DNA of 64,000 nucleotides from Asterias rubens (lineage: Eukaryota; Echinodermata; Asteroidea; Forcipulatida; Asteriidae): contig NC_047065.1 of NCBI RefSeq assembly GCF_902459465.1, forward strand, positions 5,142,309-5,206,308. Direction: 5' to 3'. The notes below the pieces were generated by a model. That model worked only from the letters and a program-made list of their open reading frames with translations. It had not been told where the DNA came from and did not search any database. Shown in pieces: positions 1-9,377 of the stretch; position 1 is the first letter of the stretch; each line of letters opens with the position of its first letter. The position numbers and the translations under genes were made by a program.

Positions 1-79
1 AGGATGCTGGTCTGGTTGTGTGTAAGCGCCGTGAGGGAGTGGGTAGAACTCATTGTCTTGTTTGGGGTGAGGTTCAACC
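1..79 (-). pseudogene. Duplicated copy of the phosphatase C-terminal exon segment (truncated by window edge)
   Basis: Bases 1-79 repeat, with substitutions, the 3' end of the last phosphatase exon found at about 213-290, offset about 212 bp. Read on the minus strand this copy encodes a peptide containing QDNEFYPLPHGAYTQPDQHP, almost the same as QDNEFYPLPHNAYTQPDQHP in the exon itself. An AG lies just upstream on the minus strand (near 87). It could be a spare alternative last exon or a decaying tandem duplicate; the window ends before its stop can be seen. Confidence 0.55.
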
Positions 80-206
80 ATGTCAACTTTTTTTCTGAAT
101 GAGTATACAACAAACTTTTATACTAAATAAAAAAACAATATATTTATAACTACCCTGAAAGGTTGCTTTCACGATCCAAAACTGAACCCTAAAACCACTG
201 GATCTG

Positions 207-3200
207 TCAGGGTGGAGGATGCTGGTCTGGTTGTGTGTAAGCGTTGTGGGGTAGAGGGTAGAACTCATTATCTTGATTGGGTTGCTGAGGTCCCTGATTG
301 CACTTGTCCAAGAGTTGTTGGATTGCCTCTGTGTCCCTCTCTCTCAACGAGTCTGAGAATTTCTCTCGCATACTATCCCTGACCTGTTCACATTGAATAA
401 ATATTGACAGAGGTTCACTGTACGCAGGTTTTAGAAAGACGTATACTGTCCCTGATCTGATCACATTGTGAATAAACATTGACAGAGGTTCACACTTAAG
501 CTTTTTCAGATTTAAACTTCGGGGATAAAATTACTTCCTTCTCTTAAACTAGACTACTTCAAAAGGAGTAGATTCTAACAATTTTTTATAAAGTCAATGG
601 CTCTTCAGTGCTCCCAAGTAAGCTTTTACTGTCAATAACTCGTAGAGTAGTCATCAAAAGCGAACCCTGCCTTAAGGCCGAGTCACACTGCAGCGATCAC
701 GATGCTAAGAGAACGCATTCTATTGGTTGAATTGCTCTACACAGAAAACGTACACGCTCATTCAACCAATAAAATGCATTCTCTTTGCTTTGTGATCGTT
801 ATCGTTTTTGTTATCGCTGCAGTGTGACTCGGCCTTTACACATCATTCTTCACATTCAGCACCTTTGACCTTTGCCCTTTCTCACCTGTCCAACCTGTGT
901 GTGCTCAAATGTCTGAAGCTGTCTCTGGAATCCAAAGTTAGGGTTGGCCACTTGCCTGGCCTGCTTGACTGCTTTGAGACAATCCCTCCAGCCATGGTCA
1001 GTCACGGTCATCAGGTACGCTACAGTCAGCGTTACACTCCTTGACACTCCAGCAATACTGTACCCAGAGAAAAAAAAACACATTCGTTGAGAGGGGGGTA
1101 AGGGATCATAAAACAAATATCAACAATAGTCCGATGTAATTTCAGTTTTGAAAGATTAGCCCCTTTCACATGAGAGCAATTTAGCAAGGGTCCCTTGCCA
1201 AATTGTAGCATGGTTGTAAGATTTTACAAAATGCACCTCGTGTGAAAGGACAATAATTTTTGGAGTGTCCAGGGTCCCTTGTCAAATCTTGTCCGACATT
1301 GCTACATTTTGTCAGAGGTCCGGACAAAATCTTACACTAGCGGAAGTTTTGACCAAGGACGTGGGCTTCATCATCGTGTGAAAGGAATCCTTGTTTATTG
1401 AACGACGTCCTAGGTGAAAATGCCCATACAGCGCGTGCTATTGTTGGTGCTATCTTGTCCAATCAAGATGATCAGGATTACCAATTCGTCATATCACTCT
1501 CATGTCGCACAAGGGTTGTTAGTTTTTTAACTTTGCAGTGGGAAAGCTCACAAAATCAGTCTCACATGGTGATAACAAATAAACAATCCAGGCTCGTAAA
1601 ATTTGTAGCAAGGGACCCTGGCTACATTTTGGCAGTGTGAAAAGGGGTATTGTGTTAAAGCCTGGAATTATACGGAGGTCACAGAGGCCAAGGCCTTGTT
1701 GCCCTTGGTCTTGGCCTTGGTGCCCCTTTAAAAGTTTTCCATAGACTTTAAGATTCTCCTATATATATAGACGTGACCTCTGCAAAATGAAAGCGGTCTA
1801 GCCCTCTCAAAGATTATGATTCCGCAGGCCTGGAGTGGATTTCACAAAGAGTTAAGACTAGTGATCATCTCGAGTTAGGACGAGTTACTTGTTGTCCTTA
1901 ACTTTAGGACTAGCCATAGGTTTGTAATATCTCCTGGGACTGGTCCTAACTCTTTGTGAAGTCGACCCCAGGTAACGTTAAGGCCTGGGGAGACCATACA
2001 ACAAATCAAAGAAACAGTTCTTTCTTTTCTAGGACATTACTTTTAGTACTACATACTACATTAGTTACATGTATGTCTTATCTACCAAGCATCTCACCAC
2101 AAGCTTTGGCTTTGGCTTACACGCTTGTTTAGGTTTTGTGTCTTGTACCGGTATAGCTGGATTTATGGGTATTTCTTCAATTCATTCTCTTCGTTTGTTA
2201 TGAATTGTTCAGAAATCTTGGTGATGTACAAAAATGTGTTTTAAGAATTGAGAGGTACTTACCAGTGCACAAGTACGCAGCCCTGATTCACTCTGCAATT
2301 GTGGATGAATTCAGTGGATTTGTAGAAAAACTGAGAGCTAAAATTAAACACATATGTGTACCATTATAATTAATTAAGCAGATTTTTTTTTAAGCGTACT
2401 TTTTGAAGCGCTATAAAAAGCCAAGATCATGCTTCCCACTGTAGCAAAGTGATGAGGATGGTTGCTATGCAAACAATCAATACGTACAGTATTTTCCAAT
2501 TCACCGATCCATTAGGCTCTGCCCACAAGAACATGTGCGCCTCTCCCAAACCATTCTGCACAACTCTGCCGCGCATACCAAGCAAACACGCACGCATGTC
2601 AGACCTTAATAATTTGTCAGACTTTTTGTTGCGCAATGGGTTGTGATTGGTCAATACGTAATGGGGCGGGGCTTAATGGATCGGTCTATTGTGTCTAAGA
2701 AAAGTGGCTTCACGTAAAGTAGAACCAGTTTTTGTTGGCCTGCTGCAACCCGTCCCAGCCCAGCAAAGTTCAGTAAGATAAAGGTCTCTTTTACATAATT
2801 TGTACTTACATGTTTGCAGTAGGAGTATCTGCTGAGTTTAAGCAGAGGTACTCAATATGCTGAGGAAAGAAAACAAGAAACAACCCGTTTTTATGGCAAA
2901 ACAGCCAATCTCTACACTTGCTTTTTTCAAAGTATCATTTTCAAGTTAAATTGTTTTGCAACAGAAAGGGCGGCCTGGGACCTGTTGAAAATGTTTGCGA
3001 AAACCTTTCTCTTTCCTTCATGAAGGTACTCTTTAGTAAGGGAAGATCTATTATACCCTCGCAGGATTATCAAGCATGGAATGCTTTACGATCGTCTGAA
3101 AATTCTTACCGGGAGTTGTCCCTTAGGATGGTCGTGGATTGCCACGATGTGTGTGATGTTATGATTACGCAATGCCTCCTGATCTTTTGCATCTGAAAAG

Positions 3201-5375
3201 AATCAGAACGTTTTGAATTGAATGTAAAGCGAGATATTTCTGATGGGTTGCAGGCCTGGTATAACACAGAGGTCACGGAGGGCATGGCCTCTGTTGCCCC
3301 TGGTCTTGGCCTTGTTGCCCCTCCATATTTTGGTTAATAACCTTAATCTGGTAAGCCTAATTATTGTTTTGCCTTGTTACTTGTTGTGCTTAAAGGCAGT
3401 GGACACTATTGGTAATTGTCAAAGTCTAGCCTTCACAGTTGGTGTATCTCAACATATGCATAAAATAACAATCCTGTGAAAATTTGAGCTCAATCGGTCA
3501 TCAAACTTGCGAGATAATCATGAAAGAAAAAACACCCTTGTCACACGCAGTTGTGTGCGTTCAGAGGGTTGATTTCGAGACCTCAAGTTCTAAATCTGAG
3601 GTCTCAAAATCAAATTCGTGGAAAATTACTTCTTTCTCGAAAACTATGGCACTTCAGAGGGAGCCGTTTCTCACAATGTTGTATACCATCAACCTCTCCC
3701 TATTATACTCGTCACCAAGAAAGGTTTTATGCTAATCATTATTTTGAGTAATTACCAATAGTGTCCACTGCCTTTAAGCAAGTCTTTGAAAGTTTGGCCC
3801 TGGTGTTCTGATCAGCAACATGTTGGTTTAAGTCCAGCCCATAAAACACTTGTGTCCATAAAGCTAGACAGTTTTGGGATGTAAAGCTATCTATAGGTCC
3901 CGTGTCTTGTGTAATAAAGAGAAGCCAGTGCATTTATTGTTAAGAGAAGGGGGTTTACCCAAGTGTTTTCTGGCATGGTCTGGCAGCAACAAGTTTGTTT
4001 TGTCATTAAATTTCCTGTTCAAGTCAATCTAGTCTGAGCTTTTTGTGTGAAGCAGGAATAGAGTCAGGAAACTACAACAAGAATCTTTCATACAAGTTAT
4101 TTCTTACCTCTGAAGTTTCCAACAAAAAGACCAGGAATAATCTGCAAGTAAAAGATTCAGAAACATTACACCCTATGTCATTTTCTGAACTTTCAGCTCA
4201 GTGTCAACTTATTCTCTCAACACAAAATGTTCAGCTCTCTTCTTTAAAATGCGAGTTTCTTTATGACTTTGCTGTTCAGAATTGTCACTGTTGAGGCACT
4301 ACTTTGTTCTTCAGCATATAGATTTGTTTATGAAGCCATAAAACTTTTAATAATAAAAATTTGGGCTTCCCAAGTTCGAATGCGCCCCAGACTTGCACAG
4401 TTTATTACAATCCGATTAGCATTATAATTTACTCAATAAGCCTTTTGGAGGTATGGCAGACGTGATAGGAGTGTACTTTTTGGGTATATAAAGACAAATT
4501 TACCCAAACCTTTAGACCCAGTAACTGGGGCGCTGTACTCCTTTTTTTCGAAATTTTGACATTCTCGGTCGTTCTAGCTAGTTCGACCGAGAATGTCAAA
4601 ATTTCGAAAAAAAGGAGTACAGTACTAGCTAGTTCGACCGAGAATGTCAAAATTTCGAAAAAAAGGAGTACAGCGCCCCAGTTAATTACTAGGTCTAGAT
4701 GATGTCCCACACACATTTAATAATAATAATAACAATTACAATTCTTTAGCGCATTTCACAATAACCGTATCAATGCGCTTTACATATAACATCCCTTTTT
4801 AATGTTTCTCAGCTTAATTCCTTGGGGGGTATACAGCCCTGAGCTGCCTGTAAGGCGCTTGTGGCGTTTTCATACACAATATCAACCTCTACCCTCGCAG
4901 GTACCCATTTATACCCCTGGGTGAAGAGAAGCAATTATAGTAAAGTATAGGCTCCAGGACACAAGTGCCACCCGGGATTCGAACCCACACTCCGGCACCA
5001 TGCACTGTTTCTCGGAGGGGTCATTCTTACAAATACATGACACCATTCCCCAGGACAGGGGTCTACCAACAGTCATTCTTTCCCAATAGCATTAGGATAT
5101 GGAACAATCTCCCGGAAGACCTGATCAACTTCACAACTCTTGCTAGCTTTAAGCAGGGTGTACAGTCAGACCAGCTTCGCTAGGTCAGCCCGAGATGTTT
5201 TTAGCCGCACTCTACGTTCACTGTTCACCCACCTGCACTGTATATATCCACACCCTAGCATGCACACAACAACCACAGCACATAATAATACACCAGGTGG
5301 TGGACTATACTTCTTCTACGGAAGAAGAAGAAACAGAAAGGGACAGTATATTACCTCGCTCATTCCAGCCCCCAT
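207..5375 (-). CDS. DUSP22: Dual-specificity phosphatase, DUSP22/DUSP15 type (7 coding exons)
   Basis: Coding exons on the minus strand: 5375-5355, 4141-4108, 3192-3110, 2859-2810, 2337-2263, 1057-886 and 383-207. All have AG/GT boundaries and compatible phases; the total is 612 nt, 203 aa, close to the ~184-205 aa of the vertebrate proteins. The product starts MGAGMSE, a good N-myristoylation signal (Gly2, Ser6), as in DUSP22 and DUSP15, which are membrane-anchored small phosphatases that tune JNK and other kinase pathways. Catalytic signature HCIAGVSRS has the nucleophile Cys88 and Arg94; the general acid is Asp57 in NSADTP. The DUSP22 landmarks IIPGLFVGNFR (8-18), THIVAIHD, LMTVTDHGW and ANPNFGFQRQLQ are all present. 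The Cys88 codon is split by an intron (TG|T). The first exon (7 codons) rests on position and the MGxGM match and is the least certain. The C-terminal ~58 residues (Gln/Pro-rich) are not conserved and are partly duplicated at the window edge. DUSP22 versus DUSP15 cannot be separated here; an ancestral single copy is likely. Confidence 0.93.
375..493. repeat. Short direct duplication beside the last phosphatase exon
   Basis: Bases 375-424 and 446-493 are about 85-90% alike; both contain tattgacagaggttcac or cattgacagaggttcac after a TCCCTGA segment. The first copy carries the acceptor (83-84 in 383-384 context) of the last DUSP22-like exon, so the duplication copied a splice-acceptor region. 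Confidence 0.6.
672..837. mobile_element. Foldback element in phosphatase intron
   Basis: About 165 bp with inverted ends: aaggccgagtcacactgcag at the left and ctgcagtgtgactcggcctt at the right, and inner arms around attggttgaat/attcaaccaat. A non-coding hairpin repeat lying in the intron between the last two phosphatase exons. Confidence 0.75.
1159..1647. mobile_element. Non-coding element with terminal inverted repeats (~490 bp)
   Basis: The left end reads cccctttcacatgagag, followed by agcaagggtccc. The right end reads gggaccctggctac, then cagtgtgaaaagggg, the imperfect inverse of the left. No transposase is visible. It sits in the intron between phosphatase exons 1057-886 and 2337-2263. 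Confidence 0.6.
1663..1978. repeat. Two dispersed repeats side by side
   Basis: 1663-1800 carries a segment rich in ggcctt/cttggcc that recurs at 3251-3350 and 31683-31800. 1830-1978 (from ggatttcacaaagagttaag to actctttgtgaagtcgacccc) is a foldback repeat with inverted ends, and recurs in a longer form at 31822-31998. Confidence 0.6.
3391..3777 (+). mobile_element. F1 TTAA-bounded MITE, copy 1
   Basis: Begins TTAAAGGCAGTGGACACTA and ends with the inverse TAGTGTCCACTGCCTTTAA, with TTAA at both edges. The core carries the internal palindrome gatttcgagacctc...gaggtctcaaaatc. About 387 bp, no coding capacity. It lies between phosphatase exons 2 and 3. Confidence 0.9.
3788..4012 (+). mobile_element. 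SINE fragment (tRNA-derived family body)
   Basis: Shares gatcagca, acttgtgtccataa and the ttgttaagagaaggggg...ctggca segment with the fuller SINE copy at 18197-18480. The tRNA-like head is degraded. Confidence 0.5.
4519..4690. mobile_element. Foldback element with a duplicated right arm
   Basis: The left arm (ggggcgctgtactcc, cgaaattttgacattctcgg) is followed by two inverted right arms in tandem, each containing ccgagaatgtcaaaatttcg and aaaaaaaggagtacag; the second ends in cagcgcccc. Non-coding. It has an A, A', A' layout rather than a simple hairpin. Confidence 0.75.
4712..5010 (-). mobile_element. tRNA-derived SINE, minus strand
   Basis: Begins with the reversed ATT-rich tail (taataataataac), then gcgctttacat, ggtacccatttata and gaagagaagcaattatag. 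It ends in a tRNA-like box B (gggattcgaaccc). Same body as the plus-strand SINE at 47177-47533. Confidence 0.65.
5020..5186 (+). mobile_element. LINE reverse-transcriptase C-terminal fragment
   Basis: A short plus-strand reading frame ends in the pattern FFPNSIRIWNNLPEDLINF and ASFKQGVQ. This is the usual tail of jockey/CR1/L2-type reverse transcriptase ORFs (WN.LP ... FK). It is 5'-truncated and overlaps the minus-strand region upstream of the phosphatase first exon. Confidence 0.6.
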
Positions 5376-5728
5376 GCTTTTATGGGAGAAGTAGTCTGCT
5401 AATGAGCAGAACGGTTGTTTTTGGACACCAGGTGTGAGGTTTGTCAATGGAATTCCTAAGCAGCAACACAAGCAGCGAGAGACCATCAGTCAAATCAAGG
5501 TGATACAAACTGGCGTTCACAGATCATGGGCTATCTATAGCTCCTGTTTGGAGAATCCTTACAGGAAAATGAACATAATGTACCTGTCAAAATAATATCA
5601 CGTCATTGGTTTAGATAAAAAACAATGTTAAATACTAAAAAAAGTATGATATCATTAAAAGTAAAACTACCTTCCCCAGGTTTTAGCTGTTCAATCTGCA
5701 AGATACATGAGATAAAAACAGGAATCCT

Positions 5729-6068
5729 TTAAAGCCATTATAATACACTTTCGGAACAGAATTTGTTTTAAAGTTTACAGATATACAAATAACTTACAGG
5801 GTTTACAGAAGGTAATGGTGAAAGACTTCTCTTGAAATATTATTCCATGAAATGCTTTACTTTTTTAAAAACATTAAAACAATTATAAATTCTCGTTATC
5901 GAGAATTACGGACTATTTTAAACACATGTCATGACACGACGATATGTGCGAAAATAAGGGTGGGTTTTCCTGTTATTTTCTCTCGACTCCAATGACCGAT
6001 TGAGCCTAAAGTGTTGGCCTTTGGACAATACTGTTTACCGAAAGTGTCTGTGCAATGGCTTTATTTAA
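5729..6068. mobile_element. F2 TTAA-bounded MITE, copy 1
   Basis: Starts TTAAAGCCATTATAA and ends near gcaatggctttatttaa. It contains the central palindrome attctcgttatcgagaat and the block gaccgattgagcctaa. It matches 14494-14865 almost throughout. Confidence 0.8.
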
Positions 6069-6087
6069 AACAAAACTTTTTAAGGTA

Positions 6088-6711
6088 ATAATAATAATAA
6101 TAAATAATAATAAACGAGACTTATAAAGTGCATTTTACAAAATTCAATGCGCTGGAAGAGTGCTACGGAAAAGACGATTATGAGAATAGATATGTTTTTA
6201 ATTTACTCTTGAATGTCTGGAGTGTGTTGGTGTTCCGAATATGACTTGGTAGGGCGTTCCAGCACCGGGGACCAGCGACTGAAAAGGACCGGTCCCCTGC
6301 CATTTTGTGTGTGCGAGGGATTGTTAGATTCTGGCCGGAGCGGAGCCCACTCCGGCCAGGTTTGTTGAAATTTAGCGACTCTGTAAGGTATTGTGGAAGT
6401 ACCTTAGAGAGTGCTTTGTGCATGTTCACTGATGTTTTGAAGGTGATGCGTTGTTTAACTGGTAACCAGTGTAATTGTTTGAGAAGAGTGGATGCGTGTG
6501 TGTATTTGGGTTGCAAGAAAATGATACGTGCAGCATTGTTTTGGAGCCTCTGTAGACGGTCAATGTCAGCTTGCTTAATACCATTGAGGAGAGAGTTACA
6601 ATAATCCAGTCTAGACACCACACGGGCTCTGGCAGCAGCGTGGCATGTGTTTGTGTCAATATATTTGCGTATTTTGGAGATGTTTCTGATGTGATAGTTG
6701 ATGGACTTGCA
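6088..6711 (-). mobile_element. 5'-truncated LINE: reverse-transcriptase C-terminus and 3' tail
   Basis: The minus-strand frame contains VVSRLDYCNSLLNG, LQNNAARIIF, LLKQLHWLPVKQRI, a PRTH...GDRSFSVAGPRCWNALP block and FKSKLKTYLFS. This is the classic end of a jockey/CR1/L2-clade reverse transcriptase. The 3' end runs into an (AAT)n tract at 6088-6115 on the plus strand, i.e. an ATT-repeat tail. The frame is open from about 6711 to the stop at 6178. Confidence 0.9.
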
Positions 6712-7580
6712 TGTACGTACGTGTGACGTGTGTGCTCATTGTCATGGAGCTGTCGAAAAAAGACAATAAGGTGGGCAAACTCCGTATATAACATTAATAA
6801 GAACCCGTGAAGAACGGTAAATACAGGGAAATCCAATACAGGTAACTACAGGTAACAAGTAATGCCCAACCAACATTTTTGCGATTGAAACAAATGTTGA
6901 AATGAAATTGAAAGCCACTTACACAAGTCACAATTTGATTTTGACAAGCAAAATATTTATTTCGACAGTTTTATTTTTAAGGTTTTTATGTTTATGATGA
7001 ATTGAATGAATGGATTCAACTAAGTTTTCAAGAATTTGTGATGACTGCAAAGGCACTGATAACGCACACATACTTACAAAAAACAACAGAAATGCAATTT
7101 TTCATTCGGTTTCCGCCTCCCTTGTTTACAAAATTTGTTTGTTAGAAACTCTAACTAATGAAGTGCGCCCCCTTGCGGGAGGGCCCAACAAAGTATCACG
7201 TACAAACTGAAGAAAATGTTTGGTTTCACTTTACATCGATGTTTAACCATTTAGAACGTCGAAAAACTACAACTTTGTTCGAGGAAACGTCATTAATATT
7301 GTGTTTGAATAATCTACGGAAGAAATATTACCACATTTGCAGCAGTCCGAAGAGTAGAATAGAAGATGCACTGACGACACTGACAGTCAACAAAATTGTA
7401 AACAAAGTTCACATAATATGCATAAAATTGAAACCCAGACTTGTACGTGTAGCATCTGTTGCCACATTACATTGACGATATGGTCACCAGTCTTTTTGGG
7501 GCTGCTAAATAAATTTGTGGGCGTGGCAGCAAATCAATTAATCTGATTGGTCTGGTTTTTTTTAACGCACACTACTACGT

Positions 7581-7899
7581 AGTCTTGGTTCAGGACTCTC
7601 CTGGATTTGTAACAAGAAAGCGCGCTATCACCCCCAACGCGCTATCAACCACGAACCGCTATCACAGGAGAGTCTTGGAACATTCGTTAAATCTCCCCCC
7701 AAAATCGGGGGGAAACATAATGTGCGTGCGTAGGTTTCCCGCAGAACCCGCCCCTTTTTGGGGGGAGATTTAACGAATGTGCCAAGACTCTCCTGTGATG
7801 ATAACGGTTCTCGGGTGGTAGCGGTTCGTGGTTGATAGCGCGTTGGGGGTGATTGCGCGCCCTGTTGTGACAAATCCAGGAGAGTCTTGAACCAAGACT
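7581..7899. mobile_element. Long GC-rich hairpin element
   Basis: The left end agtcttggttcaggactctc pairs with the right end gagagtcttgaaccaagact. Inner arms around caccgctatc-like and ttaaatctcccccc/ggggggagatttaa segments also pair. About 320 bp, essentially one imperfect palindrome; open frames in it are a by-product. Confidence 0.8.
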
Positions 7900-8377
7900 A
7901 ACTAGTACGCAGAAAGCACGTGTCTTCCCCCACACACTCTCCATCCATCCACACCACACACACTCTGCAGTATATACGTACGTATGTACATGTACTACAT
8001 ACGGATGGGTACACCGACCAAAGTCGTTATGCAATTGCAATATTGAGATCGCAACTTTCGAACACGAATGCATGTTTTCCAGAGATTTAATTATACATTT
8101 AAAATAAAAGAAACAAAGTTAGTATCCATGCATGCTATCGAAGAGAACTGTAAGAAGGGTAACGTACCCCTCATTTCATTTGTATAAAATATTACATGTT
8201 TAATATTATGAGCTATGCATACGACATGTACAGTGCTAGTGCCCACCGCACGCCCCAGGTCTGTCCTTACTCTAAGTTATTATGCAGTACTGAACAGAGA
8301 GTGTGCTGTTGTCTCATAAAAATATAATTTAAGTATTTTTATTGTCAAACTAATTAATGATAGTGAAACACCACAGT

Positions 8378-8539
8378 GGGTGCGTTCGTTCGATTAGCTC
8401 CCCTGGGTCGACCCCGGTGTGTGGCGTGTTTTTTTTCCAGGACAAACGTGTGCAGATAATTACCCACGTTCGTCCTGGAAAAAAAATCCGCCACACACCG
8501 GGTTGACCCTCACCCAGGGAAGCATAAACGAACGCACCC
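8378..8539. mobile_element. Hairpin element (~160 bp)
   Basis: The ends gggtgcgttcgtt and aacgaacgcaccc are inverse. The arms ccggtgtgtggcg and cgccacacaccgg, and ccaggacaaacgtg and cacgttcgtcctgg, also pair around a short loop near 8455. Confidence 0.8.
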
Positions 8540-9084
8540 AATATGATTTTGTAATTATAATAATATTAATCATTAATTAATAATGTTATACTTATTTAAT
8601 GTTTTACCAAATTATATTACTATTGACTTCGTTTTATAATACATAGTTAGAAGTTTAATATTGATAATTATGAGAAATGAGAAGTACAAAGAATGAGAAA
8701 TGTTTCTGACACTGACAGTACGCTTCTCAGTTTCAATTTTTGACGGATAAAAACTTGTATCTTTTTCATAATCACAATACTTCGAAGTGAAATATTTCTC
8801 AAAATGTTTTTACAATGGAAAGCTGCTGCAAGCTCTGGACTTCCCAGTGGGCTTCTATAATAATTGCTGTTAATTTTAAAAGTGACAACCGAAAGTCCAA
8901 ACATATCTCTCTTTTTCTTCCTTTAAAGTGCTGCTTCAGAAAATTTGAAGATTTCCGCACTGTGGCTGGGCGCACGCGTTCAGTCTAGTGGCGCAAATTT
9001 GGATGCAATGATTATCACAAGTTCACACCAACCATCTGTGTCTGTACTTCTACGATCTACTCCTCTAGAAACTATAATGGGGAG

Positions 9085-9235
9085 CCTTAGTTTCTAGAAG
9101 TACTCGATCTGCTGCTGATCTCACTGCAGCTGCCATTCCAAGTCCAGTCCACTTCTTTACGTCGTTCGTCCATGTTGTTGCTGGACGACTTCTCCTTCTC
9201 TTTCCCTCCACTGACCCCTGGATTATTTCTTTGTA
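9085..9235 (-). mobile_element. LINE remnant (post-RT C-terminal motif)
   Basis: The minus-strand reading contains [19 protein letters not shown], then [18 protein letters not shown]. This matches the GxRxxTWxDDVxxWTG...A.DR motif at the end of many non-LTR retrotransposon ORFs. It lies just upstream of the PRMT7 exon and is a different lineage from the LINE at 6088-6711. Confidence 0.7.
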
Positions 9236-9377
9236 CGAAACCTCCGTGACGCACGATACATTTCCATTAATTCCAAGTTTTTTACCTTATCACTCTCTGC
9301 AGATTTGTATTCTCTTGATGTACACATCTTCACTTACTCGTCGAGTCATCTCCAATACAAGACGTTGGGCAATTTCC

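Larger units (their letters stand above)
5376..9302. other. Divergent intergenic region between the phosphatase and PRMT7
   Basis: No coding gene is recognised. It holds an F2 element (5729-6068), a LINE 3' end (6088-6711), a GC-rich hairpin (7581-7899), a second hairpin (8378-8539) and a second-type LINE remnant (9085-9235). The stretches 6712-7580 and 8540-9080 show nothing recognisable. Both promoters must lie here, but no TATA box or clear CpG-dense segment could be picked. Confidence 0.6.

Noticed and set aside
5669-5693. 25-nt candidate micro-exon on the minus strand (IEQLKPGE) with AG and GT edges
   Set aside because: It lies upstream of the phosphatase first exon, would not join it in a sensible way, and such short AG...GT matches arise by chance.
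7628-8073. Overlapping minus-strand frames of 81 and 128 codons
   Set aside because: They run through the GC-rich hairpin at 7581-7899; the two arms give similar peptides because they are inverted copies.
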